From Ophiothrix spiculata (Eukaryota; Echinodermata; Ophiuroidea; Amphilepidida; Ophiotrichidae): a stretch of DNA of 51,835 nt. Within the stretch, counting starts at the first letter, position 1; each line of letters begins with the position of its first letter. Below, piece after piece: positions 25,101 to 37,100 of the stretch. The stretch lies in assembly GCA_000969725.1 (NCBI GenBank), contig JXSR01S061946.1; one strand, written 5' to 3'. The notes under the pieces are model-generated. The model did no database searches. It worked only from the letters and a program-made list of their open reading frames with translations, and was not told where the DNA came from. A program made the translations under genes and the position numbers.

Positions 25101-28100
25101 ATATTGTGTTGTTATGACCATCACGACAGGGTAATCGATACAACACAATATTTTGAGTCGGAACTTTTCTTGCGACGGACCATTCGGCAATATGCAAATG
25201 TGTTGTGCTACATTAAGACAACTCAAAATTGCAAATGTTTGGTTGTCTGCCGCACCGTCGTGTGCCGCAACAACAGCTACTCTGAAACCACCCTTAAGGT
25301 GCTAGTTCCAAAAATGGTGTATAAAACTCTTGTTATCGATTGAACTTAGATCACTGTTCTTCTTGATTCCATCCATGCAGCTATTTATCACCGTAAGTTA
25401 CTCTCTCCTCTCTTGTTTCTTATATATCAGACTAGTAGCCTTCTCCTCATTACTTCACTCTGACTTTCCATTCTACCTTTTGAAAAAGTAACACTTATAT
25501 TGTTGCAACTTGAAGCACATTTTCCCATTCCTTTGTATGTACAGGGTGTCCCAACAAAAATGCACCACTTTTGTTTTTGATCATTTCTCAGAAACCAATG
25601 AACAAAATTCCATATTTTGTGATCTTTAAGTGTCTGCTTTGCAAGTTTAAATTAAATTGATCAATAGTAACCAAAGATGTGCTTTATTAACATATTATAA
25701 ACATGCGTTACTGTGGTAAACCCCATTGGAATGGGATAAAAATGAGTCTTCTTACAAAATTCTAGTTTTCTCAAGAATGGCTCAATGGATTTTGCTAAAA
25801 ATTTCACCAATGAAAGACTAAACTATACTAATTATTATTATGAAAAGAGTTTTAATTTTTGTCCATTGGTTTCTGAGATATGATCAAAAGCAAAAGTGGT
25901 GCCTTTTTATAGGGACATCCTGTATTCAACTGCATAAGTAGGATTTGTTCTTGTAGGCACTTTGGTGGGTTAAGCTTAAACCAGATTGTTAATAAGATGG
26001 TAAATTAGACAATCAGTATGCAGATGTCATAGTGTCTATTTCAAAGGGATTGGACCAAACTGCATATCTTGGGCGTGAATGGGGTGTCGCAAATCCTTCA
26101 CAGCGATTAAGTCTGTTACCTTCCAAACATACAGATTTTATGTAATATGTTAACACATGGTTAATTGTGTTCTTTGCTTCCTCTGACACAAGGGGTACCA
26201 TACCTACTTGAATTGCTGTAATTACACAGCACAAGGAGTTCAAGATATTATTTAAAAAAATACTGGGCTATCTTTTCATCTTTTTTTTTTTAAATTCTGT
26301 GCTTCTATGCTGCTCCTTTTAAAATCTGAAGAAGTAAAATGGTCCCCTGCTGGATGTGTTCTATCCAGTAATGTGTTTGAAGGAAGTAGGAACATGTCTA
26401 TGATTATAATGTAGTTAGATCATATACCACCTGTCGTCTTTAAGCAGGAAGGAGACATATTCGTTCCGATTTTGTCACCATCGAGATCATAGACATCATG
26501 TGCTGGGAAACGGTCTATCAATATTGTTGGGATTGCAATAGGGCTTATCATTTGGTTTTTTTGGTAAAAGTGCCATTGAACATCACATGTGCATTAAGTA
26601 TTTTTGAGTTTCAGTACCCTCTGCCCATAGTTAACCATCAATCCTACCCATATATGGTCCATATATTACATTAATATTTTTTGAAATTCTGCCATTTTGT
26701 TTTTTTGCAATTGGACTTATAAATTTGGTGGTAGACAAATCAAGAAATTCCAGGCTGATCAAATTCATACGTATATCATGCAGTTCATATCCAATCCAAA
26801 AATTGTAGCTGTATTTAACTTGTACATCTCATTTGGTGGTGGAAATGCATATGCTCCATAGTGCAGGAAATATGAAAAGCAAATTTCTGTACTCAAAGCA
26901 AGCTGGGGAAACATAAGGCAGTGGACATTTATGCATATGGGATATCAATTATTTAGTTTTTAATCCAATAGAAAAGAAAGAAAATGCAGTTTTCAGTTTA
27001 CAAGAACTGAACAGAATAAGATCTTGTTTGTTTTTTGGCGTTTTTGAATACCGTCATACATTCATTTTTATGTGATTGCAAGAAAGCTGTAAGAACAAAG
27101 GCTGCCGTATTGCACACTGTAAAAACCAGTCTTGGGTCAGTGGCTCTTGAAATAATTGTTCTTCAGGTGACTGCATCACCAGAAGAACCATTTTAAGAGC
27201 CACTGACATGGGACACAAAATTTTAGGGTGTTTTTATTCCGTCCAACATAGGATGGAACATGGTTACCATTGAATATTATAATGGTAACCATGTTCCATC
27301 CCATGTTGGACGGACTATAGTAACATGGGGTTAACCCTAAAGCTCCCAAAGGTTACAAAAAGCTACAAGAGCAAATCACCAAAATCGCCTAAAAAAGTCC
27401 GAATACGTCATAGACCGGGGTCCCATATGGGCACGAAATCGCTGCCTAGGCAGCGCCCCTCGGGTGGCTTGGTATAGGTGGACACGGGATTGGGATGCGA
27501 GAGGTCCCTGGTTCGAGCCCGGGTGGAAACCACCAATTTTTGACACCCTTATTTCCGAGGAGATAGGCTGAGAATGAAAAATGGTAGGTAGGAGGTTAGG
27601 GTTAGATTGATATAACATAAAGCAGCCATGGCATATATGACCTTCTTGCATTCGCATGACTAAATGGTGTAGCATTAGACTTGGTCAAAAAGGAATATCT
27701 ATTGTTTTAATAATAGGATATCTGAAGACTTATTGTGGTTACAATTTTGATTTCTTGTGCCATTTTTCACTCATAGAATGACCAACAACAACATGTCTGC
27801 CTCCATGGAGTCGTTGGAGGACATCTCACCCGATATCATGATTGTAGATGATGAGGACATTGTGACAAGGGGACCTGAACCAGAGTCATGGAGTGTGACA
27901 GTAGAGAAAAAGGTGTGTATCAAGTCAGTAGGATGGGGGTGGTGTGGTTGTGGTGGTGGTGTGTGGGTGTGTGTGTGTGTGGGGGGGGGGGGCTCAAGTG
28001 AGGCTACCTCACCAGACAGGTCCCCCATTTTGAGGGACAATCCCCCATTTTGATAATATAGAGTCCTGAAATCTGAAATGTCCCTCGGTTTTTTTCATTT

Positions 28101-31100
28101 TTCTTACTGTGTTTTGCTTTGTATACCATTGTGATCTCCTCCATTCCAAAGTTGGATGTCCCACATTCTGGGATTTAAGAGGTTGGCAGGTCTGCCTCAT
28201 TTAGTAGATGCTGAAGAGTGTTACGTTGAGAAAAAGACCTGGGCCATGTCTAAGATTCTTGTACACTCTTTTAATACATTATCAGTGGGCTCTTGTCCAT
28301 ATATTTGTAGCTATAAGCAAGTCCTTTGCCAGGGAACGTGCATTTGGGCTTCAAAACCTCCTAAAGTTGAAAATGTACAAAATTAGTGATCTCTCAAAAA
28401 TGAACCTTCCAGAAGTTTTAGGTAAAATTTGCATTAAACATTACCAAACTACTCAAAAACATTTAAATTAGTTTGATGTCTTGAAAATTCTCTCATCATG
28501 ATGAGTGGAGATGGGATTGGAATAAAATGAAATTTAGCCATTCATGGTAAAATGCTATTATTATGTCACATTTGTAGCAACCATATTTGAAGTGCGGAAT
28601 TATTTGAAGTCTCTTAACCCATTTCGATTGGCTCACATATACGTAACAACATACTTTATTTCTTATTCAGGTACTTAAGAAAATGAGTCACAAGGACATC
28701 AAGAGGCAAGATGTCATATTTGGTGAGTAGGATGTTTTAAAACAGCTCATGAATATCCATAATTTAATCATGCCACATTAGCAAATTCATTTCTTCTATC
28801 GTAAGGACCATGTGATACCTACTGAGGTATAATTATAGACCATTCCTATAATTGACATACTTCCGCCGTTGATGGGGTAAATCCACAGAATCGAACGGAG
28901 AATCGGAACTCAGAGTCTTTACATGCGTGTTAAAGACTGCGCGTCGATGTACGTCGTACGATGCATATCGGCATACTCTGAATAATCTTTGCAGCATATC
29001 AGCCACGTTGCAGGCAAAGTTGATATCTTTCTTTATTCCCTGTTATTAACTAGAGCCCAAAGGGGTGGGAACTCAACTTCAAAAATGATAGGCATGTTTG
29101 CACAGGATGGGAAATTATCATAAATTTTGTATTTTGGGAGGACAGGTTTGCGCCGCGTTTCTTTCATCGCCTATCACCGCTGCGGCCCAGGTTCGATTTC
29201 TGATCAAACGTAGGTTGTATGCGAATTTGGTTGTCAATCCATTCTCATCCTCGAAGGTTTTCTCCGAGCACTTCGGTTTTCTCCTGCATCTAAAATCGAA
29301 AATTATTTCCAATTTTCTGTCTTTCGCATCTTTTGCACTATTGGGATTAGCCTGGCTCTCCGCCGAATGTTATAAATAAATAAATTTGGATGTGTCAAAA
29401 GTCGAAATGATTTCATGCAATGTATATTGCTTTTTTCCTGTACAGAATTCATTATGACAGAAAAGCATCACGTCAGAACCTTGAAAATCATGCAGAAGGT
29501 AAGACCATAGGTGATATGGCCAAAAAAAAAATTGTTTGTTTGCACTCCAGTAGAAAAATAAAATTTTGGGTCGGTTGTTCAATTGATTTTTTTTTTGCTC
29601 TTCACATTTATTTTAAAGAATGATGTAATTCCATGGATTTTATTGTGAATACCAAGCAATATACAGTGCTTAATCAAAGACTGTGGGTCATTATTTAGAG
29701 GAAATATGCATTTTATACTACTAAATGTGACTTTATACTGCTAAATTTTACATTTTTCCATTGAAAATATTGAGTTTTCATATTTTACATGTTTGAAGAA
29801 AAAAATAAATAAACCAAAATATCCGACCCAAATTGTTGGCATTTTAGGGTCGGTCGCGGAGGGCAAACAAACATGATTTTTTAGGCCTAAAGAGGGTTGA
29901 CACTTCAAATTATATAAGATTTTTCTGTATGATATGACAATGACAAACATTGTGTTGAGGTATGGAGTTTTGGTCTGTAATTGGTTCAGATGCTATGTTA
30001 GAACTTAAGACTAAATGGATACTGTAGTTGATATCTATAATGAAGACATTAAGCGGGTTAATGAGATATCTGCTTGAATAGTTGATTAACTTTTTATGCC
30101 TGTTTCTGGACATCTCGAACTAGATCATTAATAAAAATCCCTTTTCTTGAGGGTAAGGGTTATGGTGCTAATGCGTCTGTGGCATCACCACTGATCTATC
30201 AGAAAAGATGCTACTATAGGTGTAGGAGATGCTAGCAGTGATTCCAACTGAAATTTCATCTGGCACCGTGTTTTTATTAGTGTCTCTAGCTCAAAGCAAG
30301 TGTGTTTAGCAATGTTTCCTCTTAAGGTTTAGAGTTTGCGCCAATTTGATCTGTTTTAACAAAGTTGAAGTGGTGCTTGCACCAAAATCTCAAGCTCAGG
30401 TTGAAAATTTGCTAAAGAAAGCAAGAAAAAGCATCTTTCTGGTACATTATGAGAAACCTGTTGTGCCCATTTTCCCGGCTCCTGCACCAATGGTGCGCCA
30501 TACAGCCTTAGGAGGAACATTTGGTTAGTATAAAGTGTGACATCAAAATCAATAGTACTGGATCACGCTTATTGCAATTTGAACCACGATCAAAATGATC
30601 ACAACACATACTCAATGGGTAGCCAACTGAGCGTGAACATAGCGTGAACCAGTAACCAGGATATGATGTTTTAACTTTGTCAGCAAATAAGATATGCTTT
30701 GTATCTTTGTTTAAACCATTATTTCACATTAAACTTATCTTAAATCTCTTCATTTTGTGAATCTCTCTAGATTTTTGCATACGGTATGCAGAATGAGTTA
30801 CATATGGACCAATCAGTGATTAGTAAAGTATTCCCAATGTTGGACATGCTCGTTGAGATTGCGGTGTCGTTTTATGACGCCCTCAAAGACAGGCAAGGTC
30901 AAGCCGTCGTCGTGGAAAAATTCGGAGATTTATTAGTCAATCAGGTAAGTTTGCAAAATATTCTTAAAATCATTTTGTGAAATCTTTGCCAAATTAAGCT
31001 CGCTAAAGAAAATTCAGATTTCAAAATTACATCTGTACTTTACCAACCCAGGATACCAAATCATTTGTAATAACAGTGCCCTTTCAAATAAACACTCTTT

Positions 31101-34100
31101 CCATAATTTTTCACAACAGAAAATGGAAAAAGTTATTTGCTTGTCCTCAACTGACCGAACCTTAGTATGGAAATCAGAAAAAGTGGTTTTTTTTTCTATT
31201 TACTGTCCAAAATGAAAATATTGACCCTAATTTTGGAAAATTACAGAATTAAATTTTTTACATTCTGAAAATTGTAAAAAAAAAAATGTGTGGGATTTTG
31301 TTTGACTCTCATCAACTTGTTTCTCTCTTTTTACCTTTTAGTTTTCTGAAACAAATGGAGACAAAATGTTGATGGCATACGGGCTGCTGTGCAGCCGCCA
31401 GAAAGAGGCCGTTTCTGTGTATAAGGACTTGTACAAAAATGATCGCAAATTCCAGGCCTTTATCAAAAAGTGCAGCTCCAATGCCTTGTGTCGGAGATGG
31501 TCTATCCCAGAATGCATTCTGAGTGTCAGTCATAGGTTAACCAAGTATCAGCTGCTGATTGAGGCTATAATGAAACCAACAAAATGTAAGTATGGAAAGA
31601 TTGTCCCATAGCCAAGAGAAAAATAGTATTGTTGAAGATTCAAGGACATGGTCCGACTGAGTTGTCTCATTTGTTGCATTTTCTAATATCAGTTCGGCGG
31701 AACTCACAATTCGGATACGTATCTGAATTTGGATACCCCCGTATCAAAATTCTGATACCTGTATTAGAATTAGGATATGGAGGGGTATCAGAATTAGGAT
31801 ATGGAGGGGTATCCAAATTCTGATACGCCTGTCGTTGCGCAGGTAACAAATCGTTAGCGCAAGCTGGCAAGTACATGTAGAAAATCTTTCTTACATCTAC
31901 GATAACTGTATCTGTGAAAATGTCATTTCCATCTATGCAATTTCAACGGAACAGCTTCGAAACATGACCTGATCACAGAAAGCAAATCAGTTTGGTCAAA
32001 ACTTAGAATTAGATGACAAATGATGATAATGTTTATAGACTTTTGTACATACTGTTAAGGTGCGCAACGAAGCTGAATATTCATATCAGCTGATACCCCG
32101 TTTCAGCTGTATCAGGGGTATCTAAATTCAGATACGTATCCAAATTGTGAGTTCTGCCGAACTGATATAAGCATTCTTCTGAATATACCCACTTGATTCC
32201 ATAAAAATGGACTTGTCTTATTTTCTGCAAATGTTGAAGCAGAATGTTCTATCGGGATTGACCTGGAAAGGATGTTATATTTGGTATAGATATAAACATT
32301 GTAAACCTATATACCCATGTACATGCGTTTTAGTTGTACCGTTAATGCAGGAATAAGTTGCCACACCTTGCGTATTCACAAAGTTAGTATTGTAAGTTAG
32401 GCCTGCACATGTTGTTATAACATATATCACATTTCCTTTAAATCTACATTGCAATCATCCAGTACTGACATAAACAATTTGTTTTTCTTGAACAGCAACA
32501 TCGTTCCACAAAGTTGACACTCCATTGCTAGAAAAGGCCTTGACATTAATAAAGGTAAGACTAACTCGATATTTTTATCATTTCAGCCAGAATTAGTTTC
32601 AAAATAAAATAAATCTTGGCTTAAATGGGTTGTTTGTGATTTGTGTAAATGTTAACAGTGTTCTAGGGTTTTTACTCAAAATTTACACATTTTTATATAC
32701 TTTCAGCCCTTTTCAGCTTTTTTGCCAAAATTTACACACATTTTTAGGATTTTGTTGAACGTGTCAGGTTTTTCAGTGATACATACTGGCATCTCTGCTC
32801 CTAAACTGTTCAAGGGGTTCAAACATGTAATATTGTACAATGAGACACTGGTGCATTGTGCTTGCATCAGTAAGCCCAATGAGTCGGGTTGGGGTGGGGT
32901 GGATGTGATTGTTTAGGATTGATACTGACTTCAGCAAGGTTTTTTGTACAAAATAAGTTTTGGTTTTACCCAGATTTGGGGCATTTAGAACAGTAGAACA
33001 GATCCGTGCTGTTTTTCAACTTTCTCAAAGCCAGGATTTAAAAAATAGCACTCGTACAATGACCTTAAGTTAGCATTTTCATTTTGTCAAATTCTTTATC
33101 CATGATAATCTATCCAAGTTACACATGGTTTCAAAATGGTAAACTAGTATCTCTGATTTATATCATGATGTTAATTTTTTTTTAATTTTTAATTCTTGGC
33201 ACATAGGGTATATGTAAAGAGGTAGACTATCAAGTAGAGGAGTATGAGAAATGGCAGAGACTACTAGAAATCTACAACAAGGTGGAGGCAAGGTCGTCAG
33301 GGACACTCAAGAGTGGCAAGAAATTCAGGGTAAGTCAGACATACAAGGTCATCAGGGACACTCAAGAGTGGCAAGAAATTCAGGGTAAGTCAGACATACA
33401 AGGTCATCAGAAATTCAGGGTAAGTCAGACATACAAGGTCATCAGGGACTCTCAAGAGTGGCAAGAAATTCAGGGTAAGTCAGACATACAAGGTCATCAG
33501 GGACACTCAAGAGTGGCAAGAAATTCAGGGTAAGTCAGACAAAGAATTCCACATGTACTTGTGGCCTCCAACCCATGCTTTCTATGATCTTTTCCACCTC
33601 TGAGGCTTAGAATTGTTGACTTACCATCTCATACTGTTTTTTATATCTTTAGTTGCATTATCAACCAAATTAGTCAATGTTGATTTTTGATTTATTGTTG
33701 ATTTTAAAATTTTGTGATTTTGGCTGACAATCTTTGGCAAGATGCACCTATTCCACAGATTTCTGTTTGATGGGAGTTAACGAGCCACCCTGCTCCCCTC
33801 AAATGCTTTATGGGAGCTCAATTAATAGAGCGCCTTGCATGATGGTGTTTACATATAAATTTAGAGATAGCTCCCCAAATTGCTCCCGTAAAGAGCTTTT
33901 GACAAAGCCTCTGCAAATGTCAAATGGAAGTTCCCTGCTATTCCTAATAAATGCCAGCAATTTGAAAGTTTGAATATGGAGATTCGAAAAAAAAATGTGT
34001 TATTGTGTTAAATAATGCATGCGCAATAATTTGTGTTTTTTTACAGAAATCTGACTTGTTATCAAGTAATCGTAAGCTGAGACATGAAGGAGAGCTGCTA

Positions 34101-37100
34101 TGGAAATCTGCAAGAGGCAAGCTGACAGAGATCCATGCTGTGTTACTGACTGATGTACTCATCTTTCTGCAAGAAAACAACCAGAAATTCACCTTTGCAT
34201 CACAAGATAACAAGGTAAGAAGGATTTGAACCCTTGTCTATCGCGAGGGGAAAGGGGGGTGGGGTGCAAGCTGACAGAGATCCATCTTACTGATGTACTC
34301 ATCTTTCTGCAAGAAAATAACCAGAAATTCCCATTTTGCATCACAAGATAACAAGGTAAGAAGGATTTGAACCCTTATCTACCGAGAGGGGGAAGGGGGT
34401 GCAAGCTAACAAGGTAAGACAAATTTTAGGCTCATGTTAACCCATCACATTTGGGAAACTTTTTGCCTTGTTACTCAACAACTGAAAATTAAATCGATAC
34501 AAAAGTATCACTAGTATTCAAAACTGTCTCAAATTTGCAAACTGTCTCAAATTGAAAACCATCTCATAATGCCTTTCATTTTTCGTCAATTTTTAGACAC
34601 ATATATCTCATTATGAGATGGTTTTCAATTTGAGACGGTTTTGCAAATTTGACATAGTTTCACGCTTTGATGCCAAAATTGCTGGAAAGATGAACTTAGG
34701 TATATTATGAGATAAACTTTGTAATGAAAGTTCAAATTGTTGTAATTTAATTAATTTTTCTGTGAAAAGTGTCATGCAGTTGTGGTTTTTTTTAACCTTC
34801 CAGCCTCCTGTGGTTCAGTTACACAAATTAATGGTTCGCGATGTCGCCATAGACAAGCGTAGCATCTACCTAATAAGTCCAAACAAAGCGGGTCCAGAGA
34901 TGTACGAGGTAACGTGTACGTCTACGTCACACAGAAAGAGGTGGAAGCAGTTGATAGAAACGGCCGTCCAGGAATGCCCTGATGAAGATGAAGGTGTAGT
35001 GGAGGACGAGATCTTTGAGGAGAAAAAGGCAGCGGAGGCCAGAGCGGCCAAAATCAAGAAATTACTAGGTGAGATATGGCATTTCCTTTCAAAAATGTTT
35101 TATAGAAATTTTACAGATTTGGCATGTAAGGTAAAATAGCAATAAGTAGTTGAGAATGATCATAATGGGACTTGAAGCCGTTTTGTTTCATCAACATACT
35201 TAACCATTAACATCAAGGCCTATATATTTAGAAGACCTATTATAAAGACCAAAAGCAAGTATTAACTAGGCTAGACTTTTTCGAAGCCTCATATATGTCT
35301 CCAGCAATTGACTTTATGTAGCTTTGTTGTAGTAATTCTCCAAGGTATCATTTTCTCTAGGTATCTTTAAAAGCAAACATGATTGTGGGGAAGTGAATGT
35401 TGGGTCGGGTGTGGGGCGTATCCTAGGTAAATAATATAGTATATAAGGGAATAAGGGAACAACAGCAGAGGTAAAGTCTATGCACATTTCCGAATCAACA
35501 AAAATGACAGCTAAGTAAATGAAAGTCAAAAAAATATAACTCAATGGGAGTCACAGAGTTTTGATAACTCAAGTAGGAGTCACAAAAGTTTTGATAACTC
35601 AAGTAGGAGTCACAAATATTTTACTAAAACTCAATAGGAGTCACAACAGTTTTGATAACTCAACTAGGACTCAAGAGTTTTGATAACTCAATAGGAGTCA
35701 CAAGAGTTTAAATAACTCAATAGGAATCACAAGAGTTTTGATAACTCAATAGGAGTCACAAGAGTTTTGATAACTCAATAGGAGTCACAAGAGTTTTGAT
35801 AACTCAATAGGAGTCACAAGAGTTTTGATAACTCAATAGGAGTCAGAAGAGTTTTGATAACTCAAGTTGGAGTCACAAGAGTTTTGATAACTCAATAAGA
35901 GTCAAGAGTTTTGATAACTCAATAAGAGTCAAAAAGTTTTGATAACTCAATTAGGAGTCACAAGAGTTTTGATAACTCAAGTAGGAGTCACAACAAGAGT
36001 TTTTGGTAACTCTAGAAGTCAAAACAAGAGTTTTGATAACTCAATAGGAGTCACAAGAATTTTAATATCTCAATTAGTCACAAGAGTTTTGATGACTCGA
36101 GTCAATATGGCTCAAACCAGACTAAAGTACTTTCAGCTTTACAATTTTCTGCTGCAAACCAGAAAAGGGATAACATTCTGAAATGCTGTCTCCCATTAAA
36201 ATGAATCCTTACCAAGTATGTCACCTTGCTTTGAATGTACAGAAGCCATGCAGGAGAAAGACAAGCAGCTGACAACGATTATGGAGGAAAAGAATAAGTT
36301 GATGTCTGAGCTGAAGGAAACGGTCACCAAAGAAGACTTATTGGGAACGGTGAGTTGCATACTTTATGTTGAATGGCAAAGACACTGTAGACATTTTCTG
36401 AAATAGATTCATCAATATTCTGAAATAGCAGAATAGGTAATCCTAAGATTTCTGTGATGCAGCAATATTTTTACATTTAAGACAATCTGATAAGCCTAAG
36501 GTGATTACAGATTTACAGATTTCTTTTTGTTCGTTGCTTTTTGTTATGACGACCACACTGTCCGAAGACATCGGAACATTTAAAATATCATTTATAGAAG
36601 CTTCTGTAAATATTCCTGTTTTTCACACTGTGCCATGAACATCCAGGAACCCAAAACAAATCGAAATCAAGTGACTCAATTTTACATAAACAAAATTCTC
36701 CAACCAGTCTGACAATCCTTTGTTACTATTTCCTTCCTACCATTGCCTTCACAAGATTTTGCCTGGGTTTCAAAAATGAGTACCAATAAGTTAAAATTAG
36801 TCAAAATAACTAGGAAGGCAAATCTAACTTATATTCAATATACTATGTATTGCATCAGTAAGCTTACCGTAAATCTGGTATACCATATAGGCAACATAAC
36901 TTCAGTTAACAAGAGCAAGCATTACTAAAATATGTCAATGTATATGTATATTTTAATTTCAGTTAAAGTCTAGTGTATTCAAGGAGAGGGATACCAAAAT
37001 GCAGGAAGCAAGAGACGTCTTGTTAGCTGCTATCCAGGAAGGTAAGCTTATAGGGTCACTTTAGCTCTCTAGAACTCCTATTCAGAGTCAATCTACATAC

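Larger units (their letters stand above)
27069..27660. mobile_element. MITE family A, copy 4, split by a palindrome and a SINE
   Basis: The left terminal part TATGTGATTGCAAGAAAG, the inner arm GTCTTGGGTCAGTGGCTCTT and its reverse up to about 27225 are present. The right terminus (AAGCAGCCATGGCATATATG, CTTCTTGCATTCGCATGAC) only returns at 27619-27660. Between them sit an 86-bp palindrome (27233-27318) and a tRNA-derived SINE (about 27455-27600). Confidence 0.6.
23371..27776. other. Intron 5 (4.4 kb)
   Basis: It contains the nested MITEs at 24119-24855, the foldback at 24985, the mariner-like MITE at 25542 and the composite at 27069. I see nothing supported in 23380-24110 or 25930-27060. A 12-base open stretch between a CATGCAG and a gtaagt (25380-25391) would fit as a phase-2 microexon but is too short to call. 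Confidence 0.45.

Noticed and set aside
25380..25391. 12-nt microexon between CATGCAG and gtaagt
   Set aside because: It fits the phase, but 12 bases carry no coding evidence and such matches are common by chance.
26013..26243. 76-codon minus-strand frame (EEAKNTINHVLTYYIKSVCL)
   Set aside because: It looks somewhat protein-like, but I recognise no family, and there are no splice or poly(A) signals to support it.
27757..28053. Extension of exon 6 into a Gly/Val-rich protein
   Set aside because: The extension is translation of the GGT/GT/poly-G microsatellite after the donor AAAAAG/gtgtgt; homology stops at the donor.
34885..34915. Internal donor GAG/gtaacg in exon 14
   Set aside because: The frame continues through it with strong PH homology (YEV...), and the next good donor is at 35069.
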